Assembly: GCF_000971965.1 (NCBI RefSeq)
Contig: NZ_KQ040792.1
Location: forward strand, 62,001-126,000
DNA: 64,000 bases
Reading direction: 5' to 3'
Origin: Paenibacillus wulumuqiensis
Lineage (GTDB): Bacteria; Bacillota; Bacilli; Paenibacillales; Paenibacillaceae
Shown here: positions 52,901 through 62,157 of the stretch, piece by piece
How positions within the stretch are numbered: the first letter of the stretch is position 1
Layout of the letters: every line of letters begins with the position of its first letter
Notes under the pieces: model-generated
Told to the model about the DNA's origin: nothing
Seen by the model: the letters and a program-made list of their open reading frames with translations, nothing else
Database searches by the model: none
Position numbers and translations under genes: made by a program

Positions 52901-52942
52901 AAGACTCCAGATCCTTATTTTCGGATTTGGAGTCTTTTTTTT
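52901..52942 (+). terminator. Terminator of the PadR efflux operon
   Basis: 14-bp stem with one wobble (52901-52914 with 52923-52936), followed by T6. Confidence 0.93.
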
Positions 52943-53108
52943 GCTTGATGATATTGGCAATAAACCGATAGCCGAACAGCTGGATAGAAAAAATAAAAAT
53001 ATACGCAAATTGGCTATTTTGGTTGTTTGTTTGGATTCATCTTGCTTTAAATATACATTATAAACATATTTTTCTATTATAGGTAAACACATAGGAGGTT
53101 AGAGTCTA

Positions 53109-56100
53109 TTGTCGAGTGCCCGGGTTTTGAGAAAATCGATGTTGCTGTTGTTATCTTTTCTTCTGGTAGTTACTTTGCCTACTGGCTGGTTTGGCGGAGC
53201 ATCCACTGCTTCGGCAGCAACCGATGGCAATTATGCATGGACACAAAAGTTTCCGGCAACCGTACCTTCTGGACGGACAGCTCCACTAATGGCGTATGAT
53301 CCAACTACAGGCAATGTTCTGATGTTTGGTGGTTACGTAGGTGGAAGTGTCAATCAGTTGAATGACACATGGATGTGGAATGGTACCAACTGGCAGCAGC
53401 TATCTCCCGCTACCGTACCGGGTCGCCGGAGCGGCGGCGGTATGGCATATGATCCGATCTCCCAGCGCATCATTATGTTTGGTGGAGACAGTCCGACAGG
53501 AGTCATCGGAGATACCTGGGCATGGACCGGCAGCAACTGGCAGCAGTTAAATCCAGCGCATACGCCGACTCCGCGGGGAACGCCTTATATGGCGACTGAT
53601 CAGACCCGCAATAATATCGTTCTGTTTGGTGGTTATACCCCTGGTGGACAATCCAACGAGACATGGATCTGGACAGGGAGCGACTGGGCACTTCAGGCAC
53701 CAGCGACAAGTCCCACCGCCCGTAACTTTGGGCAGATGACCTATGATCCGGTCAGCGGCAATCTGCTGATGTTCGGCGGGAATTCCGAAGAAGGTTTCCT
53801 TAATGATACATGGACGTGGAACGGTACTACCTGGACCCAGCAAAATGCAGCTACAAGCCCGCCTGTACGGATGGCTTACGGACTTGCCTATGATGGAGCC
53901 AATGTTATTCTGTTTGGCGGTGAAATTCCGGGTTCCGGTCAGATGATCGGAGATACCTGGTTCTGGACCGGCACGGGCTGGACCCAGCGCAATCTGACAA
54001 CCACAGCGCGCGGGCATATCGGCATGCTCTATGATCCGGCGCACGATCAGGTATTGTCCTTTGGCGGATTTGGGTCGACAGGTACAATTATTAATCAGAC
54101 ATGGACCCTGCAGGCAGCGCCGCTTGTTGTAACCGGTGCATCTGCCCTGGTTACTTCCAATTCCGCACAATTATCGGGTGAAGTACAGGCAGAAGGCAAA
54201 ACTTCTGTAGTGGAAAAAGGTATTGCCGTTACGAATACAGCTACCGGTACAGTGACACGTTACGGCAGCACAGAGACCGGTGTAGGGGCATTTACGGTAC
54301 TGGCAGGCAATTTGGCGCCTTCTACCAGCTACAACTACCGGGCTTATGCGGTAGATGCGTATGGCACAACCTATGCATCCGGAACAGAGAGCTTCACGAC
54401 CAAGGAGACTCCGCCTCTGGTTCTGGACAGTAATGCATATAATCTGAAACTGGGTACTACCCATCAGACGGTAGTGCAGGCTGTCTATGAGGAGACCGGT
54501 GAGCTGTATACCGTCACAAGCGGTGTAACATTCAGTTCGGCCAATCCGAGTATCGCTTCAGTCAATGCAACAGGTCTGGTAACCGGTGTGGCCGAGGGGA
54601 ATACGGTTATTACAGCCGTATACAAGGGATCGAGTGCCCAGGCTACGGTCAATGTGACGTATACGGCGCCGGTCATTACGAATCTGTCCACCGACCGTAC
54701 AGAGTATACATTAAAGCAGGGAAGCACACAGCAGACAGTAATCCAGGCTGTATATGATGACGGAACCGTCAAGACGGTTACGGAAGATGCGACCTATACA
54801 TCGTCCGACCCGACTGTAGCTTCCGCCAATAATAATGGCGTCATTACCGCAGTAAAAGCAGGAACAGCGACTATTACTGTAGAGTATGGGGGCAAGACGA
54901 TTGATATCAGTGTGACGGTCACCACCGATCCGGTAGTGACGGAGCTGACTGCAGAGCGTACAGAATACGCGATTACCGAGAGAAATACCCAGCAGACCGT
55001 TATTCAGGCGGTCTATGATGATGGCACTGTCAAGACCATTACCGAGAGGCTGACTTACACTTCGTCCAACCCGGGTGTGGCTACTGTAGATGCCAACGGT
55101 CTGATCACCGCGGTTAATGCAGGTACTGCAGTGATTACAGCCGAATATCAGGGTCTGTCCGTCCGTATTAACGTTACCGTCACTTCCCGTGATGATGACG
55201 ATGACGACGATGATAATAACAACAATAACTCCGGCGGAGGTGGAGGCGGTGGATCAGGTACCACTCCGGGCACGAATGGAGGAACCACACCGACTACGCC
55301 TGGATCGGGCACCGATACAGGAACCACGCTGGCTGACCCGGTAACAAATGCAACGATCGCTACCGTGATTCGCGAGCAGGAGAACGGAACACAGGTTACC
55401 CGTATCCGGGTAAACAGCAGCCAGGCGATTCAGTCGCTGGACAATTCGGATCGCAACCGCCTGGTAATCCCGGCTCCGGCAGATGGAAGCACTATACGTA
55501 CAGAGCTGGATGGAACGATCGCCAAGTGGCTGGATGATCGCAACGGTGCGATTGAACTGCAGGCTGCACGAGGTCGGTATATTCTACCGGCCAGACAGCT
55601 TGGTGTGACTACCATTGCCTCCCGGAACAATGCAGCCTCCGATTTGCAGAATCTGCAGTATATCATCACGATTGCACCGGCAGGAACAGCACAGTCCGAG
55701 GGAATGCAAAATGCAGCGACCACACGCAATGTGACGCTGGTCGGCTCCACGGCCACCAATTTTGGCGTAGCAGCAAGTTATGGTGGAGAGCAAATCACGG
55801 TACCGAATTTTGAACAATACGGACAGCGCCTGATTCCGCTGCCGGAAGGATATGACCCATCCCGGATTACCACCGGAATCATCTATAACGAAGACCAGTC
55901 TTCCTTTATGCATGTACCGACCCGCGTGACCCAGATTGGAGATCAGTACTACGCACAGATCAACAGTCTCGTCAGCACCGGAACGTACGCATTGGTTGAA
56001 AACGAGAAGAGTTTTGCCGATGTAGCCAATCACTGGGGACGGACAGCGATCGAAGATATGGCTTCCCGGATGGTTGTCGAGGGTGTCAATCAGACGGCAT

Positions 56101-56567
56101 TTGAACCTAATCGCAATATTACCCGTGCGGAATTCGCAGCTGTCGCTGTACGCGCCTTTGGACTTGCCGATCAGCAGGGTACAGGCCGCTCCTTCAGCGA
56201 TGTGGCTGGGGGCAGCTGGTATCAGTCGTATGTAGGTGCCGCTGCGCAATATGGACTGCTCAACGGTTATGCGGACGGCACATTTAAGCCTGACCGCAAT
56301 ATCAGCCGGGAAGAAGCGATTGCCATTCTGGTACGTGCGGTCAAGCTGGCGAATATTGATACGAGCGCATCAGGCAGCACTTCACTCCAGTCGACATACC
56401 GTGATGCCAACCAGGTATCCGCCTGGGCAGCAGATGCAGTCCGGTTCGCCGCCCAGCAGGGCATCGTACAGGGCAATGCCGGTATGCTGAATACGAATTC
56501 GCCGGTGAATCGTGCCGAGACTGCCGCACTGGTAGATCGCATTCTGACATTTGCCAAATTGATCTGA
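53109..56567 (+). CDS. Surface protein: kelch-like propeller, Big2 domains, three SLH domains
   Basis: A 1152-residue exported, wall-bound protein. A signal peptide (1-36, ending STASA) is followed by six kelch-like repeats (about 40-335; NxTWxWxGTxW...DxxxxxxxMFGG), an FN3-like domain (about 336-432), three Big2 Ig-like domains (about 433-695; the last two share TQQTVIQAVYDDGTVKT), an Asp/Asn/Gly/Thr linker (about 696-740), a 220-residue region and three SLH domains at the C-terminus (FADVANHWGRTAIEDMA, FSDVAGGSWYQSYVGAA, YRDANQVSAWAADAVRF). SLH domains bind pyruvylated wall polymer. A binding or adhesive role is likely; no catalytic motif is visible. TTG start after AGGAGG. Confidence 0.9.
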   Translation: MSSARVLRKSMLLLLSFLLVVTLPTGWFGGASTASAATDGNYAWTQKFPATVPSGRTAPLMAYDPTTGNVLMFGGYVGGSVNQLNDTWMWNGTNWQQLSPATVPGRRSGGGMAYDPISQRIIMFGGDSPTGVIGDTWAWTGSNWQQLNPAHTPTPRGTPYMATDQTRNNIVLFGGYTPGGQSNETWIWTGSDWALQAPATSPTARNFGQMTYDPVSGNLLMFGGNSEEGFLNDTWTWNGTTWTQQNAATSPPVRMAYGLAYDGANVILFGGEIPGSGQMIGDTWFWTGTGWTQRNLTTTARGHIGMLYDPAHDQVLSFGGFGSTGTIINQTWTLQAAPLVVTGASALVTSNSAQLSGEVQAEGKTSVVEKGIAVTNTATGTVTRYGSTETGVGAFTVLAGNLAPSTSYNYRAYAVDAYGTTYASGTESFTTKETPPLVLDSNAYNLKLGTTHQTVVQAVYEETGELYTVTSGVTFSSANPSIASVNATGLVTGVAEGNTVITAVYKGSSAQATVNVTYTAPVITNLSTDRTEYTLKQGSTQQTVIQAVYDDGTVKTVTEDATYTSSDPTVASANNNGVITAVKAGTATITVEYGGKTIDISVTVTTDPVVTELTAERTEYAITERNTQQTVIQAVYDDGTVKTITERLTYTSSNPGVATVDANGLITAVNAGTAVITAEYQGLSVRINVTVTSRDDDDDDDDNNNNNSGGGGGGGSGTTPGTNGGTTPTTPGSGTDTGTTLADPVTNATIATVIREQENGTQVTRIRVNSSQAIQSLDNSDRNRLVIPAPADGSTIRTELDGTIAKWLDDRNGAIELQAARGRYILPARQLGVTTIASRNNAASDLQNLQYIITIAPAGTAQSEGMQNAATTRNVTLVGSTATNFGVAASYGGEQITVPNFEQYGQRLIPLPEGYDPSRITTGIIYNEDQSSFMHVPTRVTQIGDQYYAQINSLVSTGTYALVENEKSFADVANHWGRTAIEDMASRMVVEGVNQTAFEPNRNITRAEFAAVAVRAFGLADQQGTGRSFSDVAGGSWYQSYVGAAAQYGLLNGYADGTFKPDRNISREEAIAILVRAVKLANIDTSASGSTSLQSTYRDANQVSAWAADAVRFAAQQGIVQGNAGMLNTNSPVNRAETAALVDRILTFAKLI

Positions 56568-56621
56568 GTAATATGAATTGGAATAAGCAGAGTAAAAAAC
56601 ATTGTAAATGAGTTCAATCGA

Positions 56622-56655
56622 AAATGCCCGGGTTCCGTTATGGACCCGGGCATTT
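56622..56655. terminator. Bidirectional terminator between the SLH protein and mtnK genes
   Basis: AAATGCCCGGG (56622-56632) pairs with CCCGGGCATTT (56645-56655); two further pairs follow a bulge. Confidence 0.85.
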
Positions 56656-56686
56656 CTCTGGTCATTCCTGTATCAAGGGCAGCATT

Positions 56687-57898
56687 CTATTCATGCGTAA
56701 TCGGTTCATTGCGATCTGCCTGCCGCAGTGCCTGTAATATCTGCTCTGCCCGTACGTAATGGCTGCGGTTCACGATCAGGTCGCGTGCCAGCAGGGCAGC
56801 GCTGGACTTGATATGCAGGCGCTGCATATCGTCGCTAATATTCTCGATATCCCGGGCATGAGCGAGTCCGATCACCCGGCGCATCATCTCGCTGCCTGCA
56901 TAGCCGACCGCATCCTGGAAAATGTTCAGCAGCTGATCTTCCAGATAACCGGCTGCCCCGGCCAGCGGCTCCTGGTTATCCGCCTGCCAGAGTGCAGTGA
57001 ATTCGGCGGCGAATACATCCCATACCGCAGTGACATGATGCAGCAGCGCCTCCCGACCGCCTTCGCTGCGGGCCAGTGCCGACAGCAGCGTATTGGCGAT
57101 GAACAGTCCGACATCATAGCCCATCGGTCCGTAAAAGGCGAACTCCGGATCGATCACCCGGGTCTCCTGCTCACTGGCAAAGATACTGCCGGTATGTAGA
57201 TCGCCATGCAGCAGCGCTTCAGCCGATATCATAAAGTGACGCTTGAGCCGCGCACCTTCGCGCAGCAGCTGTTCATCCTGCCACAGCTGCTCGGCCAGTT
57301 CACGCAGGCCATCTTCGACTACATTGCTTTCATGATCCTGCAGTGGATAGGTGAAGACGAAGTTCTCGGTAATTTTGCACAGCTCGGGATTGTGAAATTG
57401 CAGTGCCAGTTCCCGCCGTGCATCCGCGCCGAGACCATAATCCGAAGTGCCATACAGCGTGCGGGCCATATACTGGCCGATATGAGTCGACAGCAGCGGA
57501 TAGAACGCGCCCTCGGCCAGACCGGTGCGCACAATGGTCAGATGGGACAGATCTTCCATAATCGTAATCGCATAATCATTATCCGTGTAATACACTTCCG
57601 GCACGTATTCCGGTGCATAACGGGCAAAGACCCGCAGCGCTTCGCTCTCCATGCGGGCGCGCTCCAGCGTCAGCGGCCAGCCTTCGCCGATAATACGCAC
57701 ATAGGGCAGCGCCTGCTTGATAATAATGCCTTTGCCTGCCGCAGGTTCGGTCACATGGAACACCAGGTTCAGATTGCCGTCACCGATTTCGCGGCAGACC
57801 AGATCGGCTTCCGTATCGAACAGCTTCAGTCGCCGGGCGAGCTGGATCGCCGTCTCCTCGGTCAATGGTTCATAGATGGAATCAGCAGTTGCAGTCAT
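56687..57898 (-). CDS. mtnK: S-methyl-5-thioribose kinase
   Basis: Phosphorylates 5-methylthioribose (MTR) in the methionine salvage pathway. The 403-residue protein has the kinase-like fold: GDGNLNLVFHV (nucleotide loop, residues 41-51), IIIKQALPYVRIIGEGWPL (lysine and substrate loop), LLHGDLHTGSIFA (catalytic Asp) and VIDPEFAFYGPMGYDVG (metal loop plus the MtnK-specific Gly-Pro). The second ATG was chosen since GGAGG is nine bases from it and only three from the first. The usual partner mtnA is absent; instead a ribose-type ABC importer lies directly upstream. Confidence 0.92.
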   Translation of the reverse strand: MTATADSIYEPLTEETAIQLARRLKLFDTEADLVCREIGDGNLNLVFHVTEPAAGKGIIIKQALPYVRIIGEGWPLTLERARMESEALRVFARYAPEYVPEVYYTDNDYAITIMEDLSHLTIVRTGLAEGAFYPLLSTHIGQYMARTLYGTSDYGLGADARRELALQFHNPELCKITENFVFTYPLQDHESNVVEDGLRELAEQLWQDEQLLREGARLKRHFMISAEALLHGDLHTGSIFASEQETRVIDPEFAFYGPMGYDVGLFIANTLLSALARSEGGREALLHHVTAVWDVFAAEFTALWQADNQEPLAGAAGYLEDQLLNIFQDAVGYAGSEMMRRVIGLAHARDIENISDDMQRLHIKSSAALLARDLIVNRSHYVRAEQILQALRQADRNEPITHE

Positions 57899-58028
57899 GG
57901 TCATTTGCCTCCTTGCAGATCAGAATGGATGGATATATATTTTGGCTGCGGACTTTATCAGGGATGCACGCATGAATCGGCATACAAGGGATAGGCAGGT
58001 AGAGCACCTGCACTGTTGATTCTGCGCG

Positions 58029-59015
58029 TTATACCTTCTGCCGCTTACGATGGATAAAGGTAACGGCCAGAGCCAGTACCAGCACAGCGCCCTTGATAAT
58101 ATCCGTTGTGTAATATTCCACATGCAGCATGGTCATGCCGTTCACCAGCACCCCCATCAGTACAGCTCCGAAAAAGGTCCCGATAATGTTCGGACGTCCC
58201 GCTCCGAAGACGGAGTAACCGACAAACACAGCAGCGAGCGCATCCATCTGCATGGACGACCCCGCATCAATCTGGCCGGAGCCGACGCGGGCAGCGAACA
58301 GGATGCCGCCGATCGCAGCGAAGATACCGGAAGCGACATAGGCAAGCGTGCGGATGCGATTGACCCGCAGTCCGGACAGGCGTGCCGCTTCTTCATTGCT
58401 GCCGGTCATGATCATCTGGCGTCCGCCGCGTGTATATTTGAAAAATAAATGCATAGCGACAATGGCCACCAGCATCAGAATCACCGGAAACGGAATGCCG
58501 AGCAGCCGCCCCTGACCGATCCAGAGAAAGGAATCCAGCATCACGCCGGGCGCCTTGGTGCCGTCCTGGAACTGCATGTTGTTGTAAATGGAGTAGCCCT
58601 TGGTATAGGTGCGGTGAATCCCGCTGACAATGTACATGACCGCCAGCGTCGCCAGCAGATCGGGAATGCGAATCTTGACAATCAGCAGCGAGTTGAGCAG
58701 TCCGACGAGTGCCCCGATCATAATCGGCACGATCAGCACGAGAATGAGTGGCATCTCATACCAGACCATCATCGCCGCGACGACAACGGTCGTGAGCGAG
58801 ACGGTCGAGCCGGCAGACAAGTCGAATCCGTCCACCGTCAGCGAGATCGTAATGCCGATCGCAACAAAGGTAACAATCGAGATCGAACGCAAAATATCGG
58901 TAATATTGTTATAGGTAAAAAAGTGCTGGTTGTATACGGAAAAGAAGACAAGCACCAGACCGATAAAGATCAGGGCTCCATAACGATACGAGAATTGGGC
59001 GATCCGATGTTTCAT
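58029..59015 (-). CDS. Ribose-type ABC transporter permease (candidate methylthioribose importer)
   Basis: A 328-residue membrane protein with eight to ten helices of the RbsC/BPD-transp-2 family. GITISLTVDGFDLSAGSTVSL and GRQMIMTGSNEEAARLSGLRVNRIRTLAYVASG, the ATPase-contacting loop, are diagnostic. It imports a pentose-like sugar with the ATPase and binding protein encoded upstream; its start overlaps the ATPase stop by four bases. mtnK follows after 130 bases containing a short GCAGGT/ACCTGC hairpin (57995-58011). MTR as substrate is inferred from this position. Confidence 0.88.
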   Translation of the reverse strand: MKHRIAQFSYRYGALIFIGLVLVFFSVYNQHFFTYNNITDILRSISIVTFVAIGITISLTVDGFDLSAGSTVSLTTVVVAAMMVWYEMPLILVLIVPIMIGALVGLLNSLLIVKIRIPDLLATLAVMYIVSGIHRTYTKGYSIYNNMQFQDGTKAPGVMLDSFLWIGQGRLLGIPFPVILMLVAIVAMHLFFKYTRGGRQMIMTGSNEEAARLSGLRVNRIRTLAYVASGIFAAIGGILFAARVGSGQIDAGSSMQMDALAAVFVGYSVFGAGRPNIIGTFFGAVLMGVLVNGMTMLHVEYYTTDIIKGAVLVLALAVTFIHRKRQKV

Positions 59016-60541
59016 ACAAGTTCCTCCCGGCCTGCGCTGGCGTGATATAACAGATCCTGCTGTGAAGCTTCGCCATAGGCGAAAGAACGGGTGATCCGGC
59101 CATCACACATCACGAGGATGCGATCCGCCAGACCAAGCGCTTCGTCAAATTCGCAGGTCAGATAGAGTATTCCTTTGCCCTGTTGGGCCAGATTGCCGAT
59201 TACTTTAAAAATGTCGCGTTTGGCGCCGATATCGACGCCCTTGGTCGGTTCATCGAGGATGAATAGATCGGCGTCGGTCTCCATCCACTTGCCGATAGCG
59301 ACTTTCTGCTGGTTGCCGCCGCTTAGGTACCCGGTCAGCTGCTGCCCGGATGACGTCTTGATGCCAAGGGAAGTGATCAATCCTTCACCATGTCTGCGTT
59401 CGGCCCGGCCGGAAATGATGCCCAGCGACGTAATCGACTGCAGCAGCGGCAGGCTCAGGTTATGCAGCACGGATTCCTTGACGAGAATGCCTTCCTTGCG
59501 GCGTTCTTCCGGGACGAGCACGATACCGGAACGAATCGCCTGATGCGGATTGCGTGCACGTACCGGATGTCCATTTAGTTCAACCGTGCCGCGCTCCGGC
59601 TGCTCTGCCCCGAACAGCAGCTTGGACAGCTCGGTCTTGCCGGCGCCGACCAGACCGACGACAGCGACAATCTCGCCGCGGCATACGTCCAGACTCACAT
59701 CCTGCACATGCCGTCCGGCGGCCAGCTGGCGTACGGTCAGCAGCGGTTCGCCAATCTCGGTGAATACTTTGGGATATTCCTCTTCAAAGGCACGTCCCAG
59801 CATGTTATGTACAACTTCCCCCGGGTTGGTGTCCTCTACCGATACCGTGCTGACCCGGCGTCCGTCACGCATGACGGTAATGCGGTCGCATACCCGGAAA
59901 ATCTCCGGCAGCCGGTGGGAGATAAAAATAACACCGATGCCCTGGGATTTGAGTCCCTGCATAATTCCAAACAGCCGCTCCGCTTCTTCCATACTGAGCG
60001 GGGCGGTCGGTTCATCGAGGATGACGAACCGTGCTTTCTCCGCCATCACACGGGCAATCAGCACGAGCTGCTTTTCCGCCAGTGACAGCTCACTGACCTG
60101 ACGGCGGGCGGAGATGGCAAAGCCAAGCGTATTCAGTATGTCTTCCGCTTCCCGGTACAGGGATTTCCAGTTCAGAATCGGGCTGCCCTTGGAAGTGGTC
60201 AGCTGGTGCAGCAGTATATTCTCGGCGACAGACAGCTGGGGAATCAGGGACGTATCGACTTCCTGGTAGACGCACTGGATACCGGCCTGCTTGGCGGCTG
60301 CCGGAGAGTTCAGCTGTACCGGCTGACCGTCGATGGTGATGCTGCCCCGGTCGGCTGTGTAGGCACCGGACAATATTTTCATCAATGTGCTTTTGCCGGC
60401 GCCGTTGGCACCGAGCAGCGCGTGGATCTCGCCGCCGTGCAGGCTGAAGTCTACTTCCTGCAGGGCCGGAACACCGGCGAATGATTTGTAGATTTCCTTC
60501 ATATGCAGATGGCCGCCAGCGGAAGCTGTGGGAGTCGTCAT
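59012..60541 (-). CDS. Ribose-type ABC transporter ATPase (two cassettes)
   Basis: A 509-residue RbsA-type protein with two nucleotide-binding domains. Cassette 1: GANGAGKST, ELSLAEKQL, FVILDEPTAPLS. Cassette 2: GLVGAGKTE, LSGGNQQKVAIGKWM, LFILDEPTKGVD. The weaker first signature and the modified second Walker A are normal for sugar CUT2 systems, where mainly one site hydrolyses ATP. The start is the ATG behind AAAGGAG; the 33-codon upstream extension is rejected. Coupled to the permease gene by overlap. Confidence 0.93.
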   Translation of the reverse strand: MTTPTASAGGHLHMKEIYKSFAGVPALQEVDFSLHGGEIHALLGANGAGKSTLMKILSGAYTADRGSITIDGQPVQLNSPAAAKQAGIQCVYQEVDTSLIPQLSVAENILLHQLTTSKGSPILNWKSLYREAEDILNTLGFAISARRQVSELSLAEKQLVLIARVMAEKARFVILDEPTAPLSMEEAERLFGIMQGLKSQGIGVIFISHRLPEIFRVCDRITVMRDGRRVSTVSVEDTNPGEVVHNMLGRAFEEEYPKVFTEIGEPLLTVRQLAAGRHVQDVSLDVCRGEIVAVVGLVGAGKTELSKLLFGAEQPERGTVELNGHPVRARNPHQAIRSGIVLVPEERRKEGILVKESVLHNLSLPLLQSITSLGIISGRAERRHGEGLITSLGIKTSSGQQLTGYLSGGNQQKVAIGKWMETDADLFILDEPTKGVDIGAKRDIFKVIGNLAQQGKGILYLTCEFDEALGLADRILVMCDGRITRSFAYGEASQQDLLYHASAGREELV

Positions 60542-60616
60542 ATGGATGCTCCTTTCTGTGGCTGCGATCAGAACAACCGGCAGCAGTGTAATCGAATTAC
60601 CTAGGAGGGTATAGCA

Positions 60617-60652
60617 GTATCCACCAGCATGCAGAGGCACACTGGTGGATAC
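60617..60652 (-). promoter_or_regulatory. Intergenic hairpin between binding-protein and ATPase genes
   Basis: GTATCCACCAG (60617-60627) and its exact complement (60642-60652) form an 11-bp stem without T-tract. Such hairpins stabilise the upstream mRNA and raise binding-protein yield over the membrane parts. Confidence 0.6.
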
Positions 60653-60709
60653 TGAGGTTCCGCCTGAACAACTGTGAACATTCAGCAGGTCAGACGGGAT
60701 AGAGCGATT

Positions 60710-61810
60710 TTATTTGCCTGCGGCAATTGCCTTTTCCAGGGCTTTGAGTTCGTCGGTATTGCCCTGGTCGCTGTCTCCCCAGCCTTTGACATACTCGCCG
60801 AGATCGGCGGTCGTTACTTTTTTGTCTTTTGGCAGATCATCGCGGTGTACATAGACCGGTTCCAGTTCTACCCGCTCGTCGGATGGGTTACCGGCAAATT
60901 TTTGGTACAGATACCGTACCTGCACGCGACCGATGGTCGTCGGATCCACGGCTGCGGAGGCTACCCATGGGCTGGTCGGGTCCTGAATCATGCTGAGATC
61001 TTCATCGCTGAGATCGATGCCGTATACTTTGATATCATCGCGACCGGCCTGCTTGATCGCGTTGGAAGCCCCTTTGGCAAATTCATCCCAGGATGCCCAG
61101 ACAGCCGCGATATCGCCTTTGTTGGGGTACTGCTTGAGGATCGCTTCCATCTGGGTCTGTGCATCCAGCTGGGCATTATCCGCTGTACCAAAAGCGGCAA
61201 TTTCCTTGATATCCGGGTATTTGCCCTGGAAGGCCTTGTAGGAGATCTGACGGGATTCCATCGGCGGGAAGCCGGCCACCCAGATTTTGACGATATTGCC
61301 TTTGCCACCAGCGTCCTTGGCGAGCTGCTCAAGTGTCAGTTCGGCCATCTGCTGGTCATTTTGCGCGAGACTGGTCACGCCCTGAATGCCATCCAGTGCC
61401 GAGTCAAAAGCGACTACCGGGATGTTCGCCTGCACGGCCTTTTGCACACCGGCTGTCAGTGCTCCGGCATCGCCGTGGTCGATCAGGATACCGTCAAATT
61501 GTCCCTGGTTCACGGCTGCATCGAGTGAGGAAGCCATTTTGCTGAGGTCATTATCCGCGGAGATGACGGTGACATTGCCGCCGTATTTGGCGACCTGGCT
61601 TTTGACCCCGTCGATGTACTGGGCGGAGAAAGTTCCGTTGTTCAGACGCATAATGAGAGCGATATTTTTACCGGCCAATGGCTGGTCAGATGCGGCACCG
61701 GCGCTTCCGGATGCGTTGTTATCTGCTGAATTGTTACCGCATGCGCTTAGTACCAGCGTGAACACAAGCAGAATGGAGAGTAAGCCTACGGACCATACAC
61801 GTCTTTTCAT
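60710..61810 (-). CDS. Sugar-binding lipoprotein of the ribose-type importer
   Basis: A 366-residue periplasmic-binding-protein-like lipoprotein. The lipobox is LVLSAC (Cys near 24). After a Ser/Asn/Ala linker, AGKNIALIMRLNNGTFSAQYIDGVKSQ opens the RbsB-type fold, with two lobes and the hinge around GVTSLAQNDQQMAELTLEQLA. It captures the sugar outside the membrane. The C-terminal 60 residues are longer than in RbsB. As first gene of the transporter-mtnK unit it probably binds methylthioribose or a close pentose, by context only. Confidence 0.87.
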   Translation of the reverse strand: MKRRVWSVGLLSILLVFTLVLSACGNNSADNNASGSAGAASDQPLAGKNIALIMRLNNGTFSAQYIDGVKSQVAKYGGNVTVISADNDLSKMASSLDAAVNQGQFDGILIDHGDAGALTAGVQKAVQANIPVVAFDSALDGIQGVTSLAQNDQQMAELTLEQLAKDAGGKGNIVKIWVAGFPPMESRQISYKAFQGKYPDIKEIAAFGTADNAQLDAQTQMEAILKQYPNKGDIAAVWASWDEFAKGASNAIKQAGRDDIKVYGIDLSDEDLSMIQDPTSPWVASAAVDPTTIGRVQVRYLYQKFAGNPSDERVELEPVYVHRDDLPKDKKVTTADLGEYVKGWGDSDQGNTDELKALEKAIAAGK

Positions 61811-61860
61811 TTTCTTTTCCCCCTGTACATGATTGCTTTAATGCTTTAAACGGCTTGATA

Positions 61861-61909
61861 ATATTAAAATTTAATATAGAAGCTAAAACCAAGTATGTCA
61901 ATTGGTTTT
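61861..61909 (-). promoter_or_regulatory. Promoter and operator of the importer-mtnK unit
   Basis: On the minus strand TTGACA (61896-61901) and TATATT (61873-61878) are 17 bases apart. The -35 box lies inside an inverted repeat AAAACCAA (61885-61892) / TTGGTTTT (61902-61909). A second near-perfect palindrome, ATATTAAAATTTAATAT, covers 61861-61877. No SAM riboswitch (S-box) is recognisable. Confidence 0.68.
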
Positions 61910-62157
61910 GTTAAAATAAAGCAAAGGAATCGACAAATTATACTTTAAAGACGTCATTATCTGTATATTAATGGAATAAATGTATGAATGAGTTGGATGC
62001 TGGCGGCAGGTTTATATACAATGTAGGGAGATTATGAATCCTCATAACGTACAATCCAGAATAGTATAACGACGCGATATACAAAAGGATAGAAAGAGCA
62101 CTAAAGTAGCATGATATGCACTCAGAACATAAACTACCGGGCAAGGAGAAGGTACAT
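61910..62157. other. Intergenic region before the 118-residue hypothetical gene
   Basis: No gene, riboswitch or terminator was recognised; it should hold the plus-strand promoter. Confidence 0.35.

Noticed and set aside
61811-61960. Possible SAM riboswitch upstream of the importer-mtnK unit
   Set aside because: Searched because methionine salvage genes often carry one; none of the conserved S-box elements is present.
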